From: DATATB01 sp036268995
Lineage (GTDB): Bacteria > Planctomycetota > Planctomycetia > Pirellulales > PNKZ01
Length of the DNA: 59,254 bases
Assembly: GCA_036268995.1 (NCBI GenBank)
Contig: DATATB010000146.1
Location: 1-59,254 of the forward strand
Reading direction: 5' to 3'
Positions 43,590 to 53,879 of the stretch are shown here, one piece after another. Below the pieces are notes generated by a model. It had not been told where the DNA came from, did no database searches, and saw nothing but the letters and a program-made list of their open reading frames with translations. Positions within the stretch are counted from its first letter, which is position 1, and every line of letters begins with the position of its first letter. The position numbers and the translations under genes were made by a program.

Positions 43590-44228
43590 TCATGCCTTTG
43601 TCGTCTTGAAAAGAGTGCCGTTGTAGCCGCGATGCACCCGGCGGGATTCCTCGTAGGTCTCGATCTCGTCGCCCCATTGCTCCCAGCCCGGGCGGCGGAA
43701 GCGGGCGAATAGCTCGAGGAACGGCCCGGGGCTGCATTGCTCGATTAACTCGTACACTTCGTCCGGCTTGCGCGAGTGCTCCTGCTTGCGCGTAATCACG
43801 ACGTTCACCTGCGTGCGGCCGGGCTTGAGCGTCCGCAGCCGGCCTTTGACGCCAAATAGCAGCAGCTCGGTGACGTTGCGAAAATAAAAGCCGACCCCGC
43901 GCCCGTCGGGGCCGCCGTCTTTGCGGACCTTGTACCACACGAGGTTCGTCTTGTATTGAAAACCCCAGGCTTGCATGATTTGCAGTCCATCAAGCAGCAG
44001 CGCGTTGGGGCACCACATGTAGAGATGAGATCGCGCGGCCGCCAGCCGGCCCAGCGGCAAGGCGGCGATTTCGGCCATGCTCATCGTCGGGTAGCGCCGC
44101 AAGCGTTTGTGCTCGGGCGCCATCTTGCCCGTCCGGTTGGCGAACCGCCACGGAGGATCGATCAGGATCGTGGCGTAGTTCTCCTGGCAATCAGCGTGAT
44201 TCCAGGTTGCTGCGTTTGCGCTCGCCAC
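43590..44228 (-). CDS. MT-A70 family N6-adenine methyltransferase
   Basis: The 212-residue protein has the catalytic DPPW motif at residues 24-27 (ILIDPPWRF), MSMAEIAALPL, HLYMWCPNALLLDGL and a C-terminal PGPFLELFARFRRPGWEQWG region, matching bacterial and phage MT-A70 enzymes that methylate adenine N6 in DNA. No restriction enzyme is adjacent, so it is a solitary (orphan) methyltransferase. It is flanked on both sides by copies of the same inverted repeat, suggesting insertion or mobility. A phage or accessory origin is plausible. Confidence 0.87.
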   Translation of the reverse strand: MASANAATWNHADCQENYATILIDPPWRFANRTGKMAPEHKRLRRYPTMSMAEIAALPLGRLAAARSHLYMWCPNALLLDGLQIMQAWGFQYKTNLVWYKVRKDGGPDGRGVGFYFRNVTELLLFGVKGRLRTLKPGRTQVNVVITRKQEHSRKPDEVYELIEQCSPGPFLELFARFRRPGWEQWGDEIETYEESRRVHRGYNGTLFKTTKA

Positions 44229-44276
44229 GTGCGAAAGCCTCCATTCTCAAATTACGAAGAAATTACGAAGAGATGA

Positions 44277-44366
44277 ACCACGGATTTCACTGATAACACG
44301 GATAAAAAACGAAGTTCAACAGAACCCATCTCTTTTCCCATCCGTGCCATCCGTGAAATCCGTGGT
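44277..44366. repeat. ACCACGGATTTCAC inverted repeat, unit 2
   Basis: Bases 44277-44290 and 44353-44366 are complementary, and 44337-44366 matches 48261-48290 with one mismatch. The unit includes AACGAAG/CTTCGT and TTTCTTCTTCGT tracts. It separates the methyltransferase start from the esterase stop. Confidence 0.8.
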
Positions 44367-44408
44367 CAGGCTTCTTCTTTTTTCTTCTTCGTATCCGCTA
44401 TCTGGCCA

Positions 44409-45389
44409 TTAGCTGCCAGCCGAGGGCAACATCCCGATGTCACGCAGCCAGACCTGGCAGGCTGTTGGCCAAGTGACTGCTCCGGATCCAGCGGCAGCCC
44501 TCAGGCCGAAGCCGTGGCCGCCGCGCGCATACACATGCAGTTCGGCCGGCAGGCCGGCGGCGCGCTCGGCCTGGTAGAGTTTGATGCTGTTGTCGGCGGC
44601 CGATAAGTCGTCGCCGGCTACCGCGAAGAACATGGGCGGTGTTTGCTTGGTGACCTGAAACTGGGGCGAGAGCTTGCCGGTTTCTTTGTCGACGATCCCG
44701 CCGGCGTAGATCAGCACGGCGAAGTCGGGGCGGCAACTCGTCTGGTCAATGGCATCGATCGCCGGATACGCGCGCTTCTCCGAATTCGTCGACAAATTCG
44801 CAGTCAGGCTGCCGCCTGCCGAAAAGCCAATCATGCCGATCTTCTTCGGGTTGATGCCCCAATTGCTGGCCCGGCTGCGGATCATGCTCAACGCGCGCTG
44901 CGCGTCCTGAAGTGGTTGCAGCGGCGCGCCGCTGGCGGGCTGATCCGACCGCCGTGGCACTCGATACTTGAGCACGACGGCGGTCATGCCCAACGAGTTG
45001 GCCCACTGCGCGATTTCGAGCCCCTCCTTGTTCCACGCCAGCATGCGGTAGCCGCCGCCAGGCGCAATCAGCAGTGCCGCGCCATTATTGGCATCGGCGG
45101 CAGGCCGGTAGATCGCCAGCGTCGGCTGCGAAACATTTTCGATCCGCTCGGACTCGCCGGTCTTGCCCATCGCATGAGCTTCCTCCGGAATCTTGTCGGG
45201 CTCGTTGGGCGCCTTATCAGGCCACACATTGAGCACTTCGCCCGGCCGCGAGCTTGTCAGCGTCACGGGGGCCGCCGCCTTTATTTCAAGCGGCTTATCG
45301 CTTGCACGTTGCGCGAAGGCCGGAGCCGCCGCGACCAGCGTGAGGGCCAGCGCTGCGCACCCACTGAAAAGACGTACCCATCGGATCAT
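44409..45389 (-). CDS. secreted alpha/beta hydrolase, esterase-like (BD-FAE family)
   Basis: The 326-residue protein has a signal peptide (LFSGCAALALTLVAAAPAFA), an HGxG-like ALLIAPGGGYRML oxyanion region, the nucleophile motif GFSAGG, and a C-terminal HVYARGGHGFGLR with the catalytic His. Family members are carbohydrate or acetyl-xylan esterases and related carboxylesterases acting outside the cytoplasm. The ATG at 45389 was chosen as the signal start. It lies between two copies of the inverted repeat family and the 881-residue secreted protein. Confidence 0.87.
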   Translation of the reverse strand: MIRWVRLFSGCAALALTLVAAAPAFAQRASDKPLEIKAAAPVTLTSSRPGEVLNVWPDKAPNEPDKIPEEAHAMGKTGESERIENVSQPTLAIYRPAADANNGAALLIAPGGGYRMLAWNKEGLEIAQWANSLGMTAVVLKYRVPRRSDQPASGAPLQPLQDAQRALSMIRSRASNWGINPKKIGMIGFSAGGSLTANLSTNSEKRAYPAIDAIDQTSCRPDFAVLIYAGGIVDKETGKLSPQFQVTKQTPPMFFAVAGDDLSAADNSIKLYQAERAAGLPAELHVYARGGHGFGLRAAAGSGAVTWPTACQVWLRDIGMLPSAGS

Positions 45390-45465
45390 GGCGCTTGCTC
45401 CTGTGTTGGCTTCGACTGAAAAGTTCAAGCACGTTGGATTGCCGCTAACTATCCGCCAAATTACG

Positions 45466-48111
45466 TCAGCGATTGCTTGGCAGTTTGATTAGCTGTATCG
45501 GAAACGTTTGCTCACGGGCCTTATTGGCTTGGCTTTGTACCAGAAGATAACCTTCGTTGCTGTATGCCGTAAACAACGTGTGACTCGGCAGGCCGGTCAC
45601 TGCGTACGTCTTGTCGATACGATAGTGGTCCTGTGCGGGCGTATCAGCGAGAAGGTGTTGCAAGCCGGCGGCCGTCCACAAGAAGACCGATCCCGGCCCA
45701 TTGCAGCAAGCGGCAAATACTTCAAATGTGGCTGGCAGGTCGATGCTTTGAACCTTGCGTCCATTCCGCCAAAGATTTACGCGGTTGCCGGGCTCGCCTT
45801 GCGCGCCAGCGAGCCACATGTTGCCAGATTCGTCGGCCAGGATTGGCTCGCCGGCATCTTGCAGCTCCTGCTTTGATCCATCGTCCCCGAGTCGGACGAC
45901 GATCTGGCCATGCAGATAGCCGACGGCATCGGGACTGCGAACGCTATCGCCCGTGATCCACAAGTCGCCGTCGCGATCCAACATGCACTTTGCCGCGAAA
46001 GGCCGGGTGGGGCAGCAAGCAACTGGAGAAAACTTGATTCCGCCGTTGGCAATCTCGCCGATGAAGGCCTTTCCTCGGTGCCTCAGCTCGGACGCAAATA
46101 CCTTGGACTCGCCGATTGGCGATAGGTACTCGATGGTCGGATGTCGCCGTCCGGCTTCTTCCAACAGTTCGCGAGTCCGCAACCAACCGTTGTCGTGCAG
46201 AACGTGCAACTCGCTCTGGAGACGCAGCCAGATGTTTTTCTTGGCATCGGCCACCAGTCCGATGCCGTCGGGCAACATCGCACGAAAATTGAATCGCTGC
46301 GTCTCGTTCATCCAATTCGTCTGCAATTTAAGGCAGCCTGGAGCCCCGAAGCGAAAGGCTTGAGCGATGATTTCTCGATGATCTTCAATTAGAGTTTTCA
46401 AAATCTGCGCGGTACCGATCAGATCGTCGTTTCGGAAGAGCAGGTAGCCTTGATCGCCTCGAGCCAACATGATTCCGCCGGTTCCGGCAGCGAGCAATTG
46501 CCCCTGCGCCTTCTTTTCAGCGAGGGCTTTCCAGGATGTGCCATCAAAGTGTTTGAAGCCGACGTTATTTTGCAACGCCCATATCGACCCGGCACCCGCC
46601 ATCAATGCAGACACGGGTTCGCCCGGCAGCGCTTGCACTTCAAGAGGCGGCCGCCGGTCGGGCATGCCTGGCGAAAAGACCATGATTCCTTGATTCTTGT
46701 GCGCCGACAGCGAGCTGCTGCGCGCGGTAAAAACTCGGCCGTCCTGATCAATGGCTAATAGATGGTCGTAGGCGGCGTGCGGAACGTCCGCGAGAACGCG
46801 ACCGCTTTGCAGATCGAACAAGCCGCTGGCGCGATCTGCCTTGATGAGCGACAGCCAAACGCCTTTTCCGTCCGAAGTTAACAGCGGAGGCGGCTGGCCG
46901 CTGTACGATCGGCTCCAGCCCTGGATTTCCACCGGTCCAAGAAAATGATGGCTGCTGCCATCTGGGTCGAGGATGACCAGTCCGGGCCCGACCGGATGAT
47001 CCGCAGCCTTAACTTCTGCCGCCGCCACGAACACCCGTCCTCGTTGGTCGCGATATAGTCCGACGAAATTCCCGGAAATCATGCAGTTGCCAAACTCGAC
47101 TGCTCTCTTCTTCGGCGCCTTGGCCAGGTTATGGGCGGCATCATTCAAGCGCCGCCGCACTTCGGGATCGTCAGTTTTTTTCAGCTCGTCTTCAATCTTT
47201 GGAAGGACGCCTTGGCCCAGCGTTTTCAGCCGACGGGTCGCGGCTTCTCGCTTCTGGAATTGCGGACTGCCTAAATCGCGCACGATCGCAGGAAACGGAT
47301 TGGTTTCCAGCTCTGACCCCGGTTCTTTTGTAAACGAGTCCAGGCCATAAAGCTCCGTCAACCAAATGACGCCTTCGTCTGTGATGACGAACTGCTGCAC
47401 TTGCTTGCGGCGGCCGGCAAACGGATGACGAACGCTCCACTTGCCATTTTCGAAGATCCAGAAGTCCAGCGTATCGACGACGTGCGCCGCCGCCAATTTG
47501 CCGTTGGGGCTAACGGCCAGCCGCGGTGCACCGTTGAAGCCAGGCTTGGCCGGAATTGCTTGATAGGTCCAGCCGTTGCCGTCGAAGCGATGAATACCGG
47601 CGGAGTCGCGGAACCAACAGATCCCATCGGCAAACCAATTCGTACTCTCTTCGCAAACCTGCCCTAGGGTTGCGCAATGGCCGACGAAACGGCATTCCGG
47701 CCCCGCATTAAGCTCAATCCAGCGTTTACCATCGAACCGGGCTAAAATATGTCGCGCGTCGAGATAAAACCACGCGGCTCCGCTTGGCTCAAGCAGCGCC
47801 AAAGCGGCCTCGGAGATTCGTGGGTTCGGCCGGTTGAACTCGCGCTGTAAATCCTCCTTGATTGCCTCCAGCGAGCGACGGTGATCTGCGCGCGCCACTT
47901 CATACCAATGCCGCCCATCGGGGCCGACATGCACGTCCTTGACCTCTTCCGGCAGTGAGTCCCACCGTTTCGTGGGCAGCGGAATCTCTGGTCGCGCGAC
48001 TTCGTCGGCCAGTAGCTGAGCGGAAACCAACATGGAAAGGATTACAGGCAGGAACGATCCGAACCGGCGCCGCGTCAGACCGACTCCACCACTCAAATTC
48101 GCTTGGATCAT
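45466..48111 (-). CDS. large secreted protein, propeller-like, hypothetical
   Basis: The 881-residue protein begins with a signal peptide containing a twin-arginine-like TRRRFGSFLP before a hydrophobic helix, consistent with Tat export. The rest is beta-rich with recurring W-x(4-6)-D-G-N/D-G and IWLRDSxGIHRFDG, LPDGIGLVADAKKNIWLRL and similar segments, as in two-component-regulator propeller repeats. A helical stretch around 290-340 contains RDLGSPQFQKREAATRRL, resembling HEAT-like repeats. No enzymatic motif is seen. A ligand-binding or scaffold role is inferred. Confidence 0.7.
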   Translation of the reverse strand: MIQANLSGGVGLTRRRFGSFLPVILSMLVSAQLLADEVARPEIPLPTKRWDSLPEEVKDVHVGPDGRHWYEVARADHRRSLEAIKEDLQREFNRPNPRISEAALALLEPSGAAWFYLDARHILARFDGKRWIELNAGPECRFVGHCATLGQVCEESTNWFADGICWFRDSAGIHRFDGNGWTYQAIPAKPGFNGAPRLAVSPNGKLAAAHVVDTLDFWIFENGKWSVRHPFAGRRKQVQQFVITDEGVIWLTELYGLDSFTKEPGSELETNPFPAIVRDLGSPQFQKREAATRRLKTLGQGVLPKIEDELKKTDDPEVRRRLNDAAHNLAKAPKKRAVEFGNCMISGNFVGLYRDQRGRVFVAAAEVKAADHPVGPGLVILDPDGSSHHFLGPVEIQGWSRSYSGQPPPLLTSDGKGVWLSLIKADRASGLFDLQSGRVLADVPHAAYDHLLAIDQDGRVFTARSSSLSAHKNQGIMVFSPGMPDRRPPLEVQALPGEPVSALMAGAGSIWALQNNVGFKHFDGTSWKALAEKKAQGQLLAAGTGGIMLARGDQGYLLFRNDDLIGTAQILKTLIEDHREIIAQAFRFGAPGCLKLQTNWMNETQRFNFRAMLPDGIGLVADAKKNIWLRLQSELHVLHDNGWLRTRELLEEAGRRHPTIEYLSPIGESKVFASELRHRGKAFIGEIANGGIKFSPVACCPTRPFAAKCMLDRDGDLWITGDSVRSPDAVGYLHGQIVVRLGDDGSKQELQDAGEPILADESGNMWLAGAQGEPGNRVNLWRNGRKVQSIDLPATFEVFAACCNGPGSVFLWTAAGLQHLLADTPAQDHYRIDKTYAVTGLPSHTLFTAYSNEGYLLVQSQANKAREQTFPIQLIKLPSNR

Positions 48112-48260
48112 CTCGCACTCTGATGACGACGATCGCCCCGGGTTGGAATGCAGGCCCCTATTTTACGACACGATGCGACCGCGGCCAGGAGCATCGTTTT
48201 CGGTCCTAAGAATTCTTTCGCACTGCCGAAGGCGGCCATGGGCCACTGTCATCATTTTTT

Positions 48261-48290
48261 CCCATCCGTGCCATTCGTGAAATCCGTGGT
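48261..48290. repeat. ACCACGGATTTCACGGATG-type repeat, single arm
   Basis: This 30-base segment matches 44337-44366 with one mismatch. No equally good opposite arm is visible nearby, although the AT-rich stretch to about 48350 (CTTTCTTTTTATCTTCGTGTT) resembles the outer part of other units. It sits in the 338-base gap before the repeat protein gene; the rest of that gap holds no gene. Confidence 0.7.
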
Positions 48291-48449
48291 CCGGCTCCTT
48301 TCTTTTTATCTTCGTGTTCTTCGAGCTCTTAGTGGTTTTCCTTCTCATGCCTTGCCGCCAGCGCGGTGCCGGGCGCCGCCGGGAAATGGTTGTGCGACGC
48401 CGCACGCGGATTTACGATTCACTTCCGCCGAACCCTAGGAGCATACGCG

Positions 48450-48950
48450 ATGCGCACGCCAGAGCGTCGACCGATCCCGATCCTGCTTGCCGCGCTGATC
48501 CTGACCTCGATCGCGGCCATCGGCCGGGCGGCCGATGATCCCAGCCCGTTTGGACGCCGGCACGCCGTGCTCTCCCCAGGCACGACCCACTATTACAACC
48601 AACAGGGGGCCGTCAGCGGCCGCTCGACCAGCGACCCGGCGGGCAACATTCATTTCTACGGCAGCTCGGGCGCGCTTACCGGCCGGGCCACGACCGAAGG
48701 GGCCACCACGCGCTATTACGATTCGGCCGGCGCATATGCCGGACATGCGGTCCGCGACAACACAGGCGGCATCCGCTACTATGACCGCAACGGCGCTCCT
48801 GCCGGGCACGCGGCCGGCGGCGGAGCCGGGCAAACGAACTTTTACGACCCCAGCGGCAAGTACGTGGGTCACGTACACGCGCCGCAAGCCGGCGTGAGCC
48901 ATTTTTACGATCACAGTGGCGCCCTGGTTGGCCGGGCGACCAGCCAGTGA
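48450..48950 (+). CDS. secreted tandem-repeat protein (YD-like repeats), hypothetical
   Basis: The 166-residue protein has a signal peptide (ILLAALILTSIAAIGRA) and six tandem repeats of about 21 residues with consensus (H/R/N)(F/Y)Y-x3-G-x(2-3)-G-(R/H)-x. They begin at residues 47, 68, 88, 109, 130 and 151 (period 21, 20, 21, 21, 21). An AGGAG ribosome binding site lies 8 bases upstream. The repeats resemble YD/Rhs-type beta repeats but are shorter and stand alone. No toxin or enzyme domain follows. A surface or binding role is inferred. Confidence 0.75.
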   Translation: MRTPERRPIPILLAALILTSIAAIGRAADDPSPFGRRHAVLSPGTTHYYNQQGAVSGRSTSDPAGNIHFYGSSGALTGRATTEGATTRYYDSAGAYAGHAVRDNTGGIRYYDRNGAPAGHAAGGGAGQTNFYDPSGKYVGHVHAPQAGVSHFYDHSGALVGRATSQ

Positions 48951-49038
48951 ACACGGCTGCGGCAAATAGCGATTCCAGTGACAGATTACCGAGGATGCGA
49001 GTGACGCCAGACGGCTTTGTTTTTGAGGCGACCCTGTC

Positions 49039-50727
<1,689 letters not shown>

Positions 50728-50746
50728 CGGCGCGACTTGTGCGCGT

Positions 50747-50784
50747 AAAAAAACCCACGGACCGCAGTCCGTGGGCTTGGGTTT
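50747..50784. terminator. bidirectional terminator between convergent genes
   Basis: CCCACGGAC-CGCA-GTCCGTGGG (50754-50775) is a perfect 9-bp stem, preceded by seven A residues (50747-50753) and followed by CTTGGGTTT. It lies between the lactate permease stop and the stress-protein stop and can serve both. A near-identical stem occurs at 34500-34521. Confidence 0.82.
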
Positions 50785-50801
50785 CGCGATTTTTCGGCGA
50801 C

Positions 50802-51092
50802 CTAGGGGACCATGCTTCGCCGGCCGGTGAAGGCGCGGGAGATGGCCACGAGGATGCAGGCGCCGATGAAGGCGACCACGATCGAACCCCAGAAGCCAGC
50901 TACGCCGGTGACGAAGAAGCCGGTGATGATCCCGCCGATCAGCGCGCCGATCAATCCCAGGATCGTATCGCCAATGAATCCATAGCCGCCGCCCCGCATG
51001 ACCATGCCGCACAGCCAGCCTGCAATCAGGCCGGTGATAATCCAAGCAATCCAACCGCCCGGCGCCATCGCCAATTCAGCGAACGTGATCAT
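50802..51092 (-). CDS. GlsB/YeaQ/YmgE family membrane protein
   Basis: The 96-residue protein has three hydrophobic segments rich in Gly (for example WIAWIITGLIAGWLCGMVMRGGGYG, ILGLIGALIGGIITGFFV), typical of the GlsB/YeaQ/YmgE stress-associated membrane family. The function is linked to stress response in related bacteria, with no known biochemistry. It converges with the lactate permease across a shared terminator. Confidence 0.9.
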   Translation of the reverse strand: MITFAELAMAPGGWIAWIITGLIAGWLCGMVMRGGGYGFIGDTILGLIGALIGGIITGFFVTGVAGFWGSIVVAFIGACILVAISRAFTGRRSMVP

Positions 51093-51298
51093 GGCTATAT
51101 CTCCTGGAAAAATAGTAGTTCGTGACTCGCTGCCGGTTTAACTAGCAATTGACATACCAAGTCCCGATCAAACCGGATTTGTTGCGGCCGAAAGAGACAT
51201 GCAATGCCCGCATGCCGATCGACGCGGGCGAAAACATGCCGCGCCGGTCGCCAAACAACCGGACGTGCTGAGAATTGAAAGCCGAGCCCAGCGGGGGC

Positions 51299-52228
51299 TC
51301 AGTTGTTTTCGGGCAGGCCTTCGATATGCCCCTGGTCCATGACCGGGGCGAGCGTTTGTTCCACCTGGGCCAAGAGTTGCTCGTCGATGGGCTGAGACGC
51401 CCAGGCGGCCCATTTCCGCACATTCTCCGGATTGGCCGAGCCGACGACGCACGTCGCAATGTCGCGGTCGCGAATCGAGAATTGCACGGCTAACTGTGCG
51501 ATATCGACACCGCGCGCCGCACACTGCTCGGCGGCCCTGCGACAAGCTGTCTTCACGGCCTCGGACGCTTTGTGCCAAGCCGGCAACGGGGCGTTGGTCA
51601 GCAGCCGCGCGCCGAAGGGCGCGGCGTTGATGATGCCGACTCCCTTGGCTTGCAGGTAGGGCACGATCGACAGCAGCTTGCGGTTTTGCAGCGTGTATTG
51701 GTTGTACGACAAGATCACGTCCAGCGAGGTGCGGTCGAGCACGTAGCGAAAGACCTTCATCGGGTAGCCGCTGATGCCGACGAAGCGGACCTTGCCCTGT
51801 TGCTGCACGCGGCGCAGGGCCGGCAGCGTCTCTTCGACGATCTGCGCCATGTCGACAAACTCGATGTCGTGGCAGAGGCAGATATCGAGATGATCGACGC
51901 CCAGGCGGTGCAGGCTGACGTCGACGCTTTCGACCACGCGCTTGGCCGAAAAATCAAAATGCGCCGCGTCGTAGCGGCCCAGCTTGGTGCCCAGCAGATA
52001 TTGATCGCGCGGCACGCCGCGCAGCGCCACGCCCAGCAGCACCTCCGACATGCCGCGGCCGTAGTAGGGCGACGTATCGATGAAGTTCATGCCCAAGTCC
52101 AGCGCCACGCGCACTGCCTTCAGCGCTTCGTTCAGATCCACTGGCCGGAACTCCTGCCCCAGCGACGAGGCCCCGAAGCTCAGCACCGGCAGCGACAAAC
52201 CCGTCTTGCCTAACGCGCGATGTTCCAC
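51299..52228 (-). CDS. aldo/keto reductase
   Basis: The 309-residue protein begins at a GTG (52228), preceded by GGAAAG, with MEHRALGKTGLSLPVLSFG as the usual family start. It has the catalytic Asp/Tyr region FIDTSPYYG, Lys in LGTKLGRY and His in DICLCHDIEF, and a distal CVVGSANPENV NADP-binding region. It is closest in feel to galactose/aldose 1-dehydrogenase-like members. Such enzymes oxidise an aldose to a lactone or reduce aldehydes. The nearby RbsD/FucU and UxaE genes suggest sugar metabolism, but a shared pathway is inference. Confidence 0.88.
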   Translation of the reverse strand: MEHRALGKTGLSLPVLSFGASSLGQEFRPVDLNEALKAVRVALDLGMNFIDTSPYYGRGMSEVLLGVALRGVPRDQYLLGTKLGRYDAAHFDFSAKRVVESVDVSLHRLGVDHLDICLCHDIEFVDMAQIVEETLPALRRVQQQGKVRFVGISGYPMKVFRYVLDRTSLDVILSYNQYTLQNRKLLSIVPYLQAKGVGIINAAPFGARLLTNAPLPAWHKASEAVKTACRRAAEQCAARGVDIAQLAVQFSIRDRDIATCVVGSANPENVRKWAAWASQPIDEQLLAQVEQTLAPVMDQGHIEGLPENN

Positions 52229-52355
52229 GGTGGTAGCTTTCCATGTGAATGTGGCTGCACCAGGACGAACGATCCACGCCGACTGGTTCACCGGCTATAA
52301 TCTAAGCATTGTTCGATGAACGGACTACCCCGAGCGGCAGCTTGTCGAGCTTCCG

Positions 52356-52859
52356 ATGCCAAGACGACTGCTTGCCCGTTGCCGGCCCGACAGCATTGAC
52401 GAGTTCCGCAAGGCAGCTGAAGCCCGATTGAACGACGGGCTGCAGTTGGCCGCGAGCGGCCGTCGGATGGCCGCAGTTTACTTATGGGGGTACAGCGCCG
52501 AAATGGCGATCAAAGCGGCGTATTTCTCGTTAACTGGATTTGGCCGCCAAGCACCCATTACGAAAGCAGATTTATGGCAGGCAATTGCCCTTGGGAAGGG
52601 CCTAGGCATGCTTTGGCCGCAAGGCGCTGCCGGGCATAACGTCCGTGCTTGGGCGGAACTCCTTGTCGTGGAAGCAAATACCAATCCCGCGGTCATGTTT
52701 GATGTACGGCTCGGTTTGGATATTCAACGGCAGGCTCAGCGCGTCAGCGAGCATTGGAACGAGACGTTACGTTATCATAAGAATGTTCCGTACGGCTATG
52801 AGTTGCGCCAGGTACGAACGTCGGCCGAGTGGCTGCTAACCAATACAATGCTCTTGTAA
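52356..52859 (+). CDS. HEPN-like protein, first gene of a two-gene cassette
   Basis: The 167-residue, mostly helical protein has the HEPN-type central helix GYSAEMAIKAAYF and the C-terminal ETLRYHKNVPYGYELRQVRTSAEWLLTNT motif, similar to the RY-x-EA-x-A-LL end of HEPN domains. HEPN proteins are often nucleotide-binding or RNase toxins. A canonical Rx4-6H motif is not clear. GC in the area is lower (about 48 percent in samples). It is followed within 10 bases by the second cassette gene. Confidence 0.62.
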   Translation: MPRRLLARCRPDSIDEFRKAAEARLNDGLQLAASGRRMAAVYLWGYSAEMAIKAAYFSLTGFGRQAPITKADLWQAIALGKGLGMLWPQGAAGHNVRAWAELLVVEANTNPAVMFDVRLGLDIQRQAQRVSEHWNETLRYHKNVPYGYELRQVRTSAEWLLTNTMLL

Positions 52860-52869
52860 GGTGAACGAA

Positions 52870-53418
52870 ATGCCGCGAAAGGTCCGACGTTTTGAAGAAC
52901 TGGCCCGCCGCGAGGGTGGCGAATTGTCCGCGCGACTTGCGGACGAGTTGAAACAAAATCGGCCGTCCGGGCAGCCGACCATTTACGAAGAGGAATTCCC
53001 GACGGGCAAAACTCGGGTTCTAGTCATTTGGGATGACTTTGACCGGTTATCGATGGAAGAACGGACGGCCATCATCCTCCGCGCGTATCGCGATGGCTTG
53101 GGGCAGCAAGAACGGGACCGAATTGCGCTAGCCAGCGGGTTGACGGTCCCCGAAGCCAGTGCGGCCGGAATGCTGCCGTTTCAGCTCATTCCCGCGATTC
53201 GTAAGGGCGACAGCGTGACGGCCGAGGAATGCCGTAAAGCGATGATCGACGACGGTGCTTCCGTCCTTCTCGGCGAGGACCGGCCAATGCTTCGGTTTTC
53301 AACCGCTGACGAAGCCGAAGCGGCGAAGCAGCGGCTGAGTGAACAACTGCCTCGCAGCGAACAGGTCTGGGTTGTGACACAAGACGTGGGAAGAGTTGAG
53401 CAATGGATCGACAACTGA
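52870..53418 (+). CDS. hypothetical protein, partner of the HEPN-like gene
   Basis: The 182-residue protein starts at an ATG with AAGGTG upstream (52858-52863), ten bases after the HEPN-like stop. A GTG at 52861 is an alternative. It shows TRVLVIWDDFDRLSMEER, LRAYRDGLGQQERDRI and FQLIPAIRKGD, an alpha/beta unit with no recognised domain, and a C-terminal half with charged beta segments. It may act as antitoxin or regulator of the first gene, but this is inferred from coupling only. Confidence 0.6.
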   Translation: MPRKVRRFEELARREGGELSARLADELKQNRPSGQPTIYEEEFPTGKTRVLVIWDDFDRLSMEERTAIILRAYRDGLGQQERDRIALASGLTVPEASAAGMLPFQLIPAIRKGDSVTAEECRKAMIDDGASVLLGEDRPMLRFSTADEAEAAKQRLSEQLPRSEQVWVVTQDVGRVEQWIDN

Positions 53419-53430
53419 ACGAGCGCTGTC

Positions 53431-53877
53431 TCATTCCATCCGCACGCCGATCGCCAGCAGCAGGTTGGCGTAGCGCTGCTGATCGGCCGTTTGAATGGTG
53501 AGCACGTGATCGGGCGTGTTCACGTGCTTGTAGAATTCCCACTTTTCGATCGGCTCGAGTTTCACGGCCAGCCCGGCGTCCGAAAAAACGCGGGCGTAGT
53601 CGGCCCACACCGGCGGATCGCCCGGAATGACGTAAGGGCCGCTCGTCTCGGGCTGCATGGTGTAGGCCGCTTCGATGGGCACGGCGCTCACCAAGGCCGC
53701 GAGCACTTGCGCACAACTCACCACGCCGGGCGAGAGATTCAGGCTCACCAGCTCGGCGCGCGGACCCAGCGTCGACGAGGCGGGGTAATTGCCGTCGGCA
53801 ATCAGCACCTTGGCATGATGCCCCGCGCGGCCCAGCACTTCGAGAATCTTGGGATGGATCAGATGATGCTTAAGCAT
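53431..53877 (-). CDS. RbsD/FucU family sugar mutarotase
   Basis: The 148-residue protein has the family start LKHHLIHPKILEVLGRAGHHAKVLIADGNYPASS, with the catalytic His in GRAGHH and the Asp-Gly-Asn loop. The C-terminal LTIQTADQQRYANLLLAIGVR matches the RbsD/FucU fold. It interconverts sugar anomers (fucose or ribose) or pyranose forms. It sits two bases downstream of the TIM-barrel isomerase, so the two are co-transcribed in a sugar cluster. Confidence 0.9.
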   Translation of the reverse strand: MLKHHLIHPKILEVLGRAGHHAKVLIADGNYPASSTLGPRAELVSLNLSPGVVSCAQVLAALVSAVPIEAAYTMQPETSGPYVIPGDPPVWADYARVFSDAGLAVKLEPIEKWEFYKHVNTPDHVLTIQTADQQRYANLLLAIGVRME

Positions 53878-53879
53878 AC

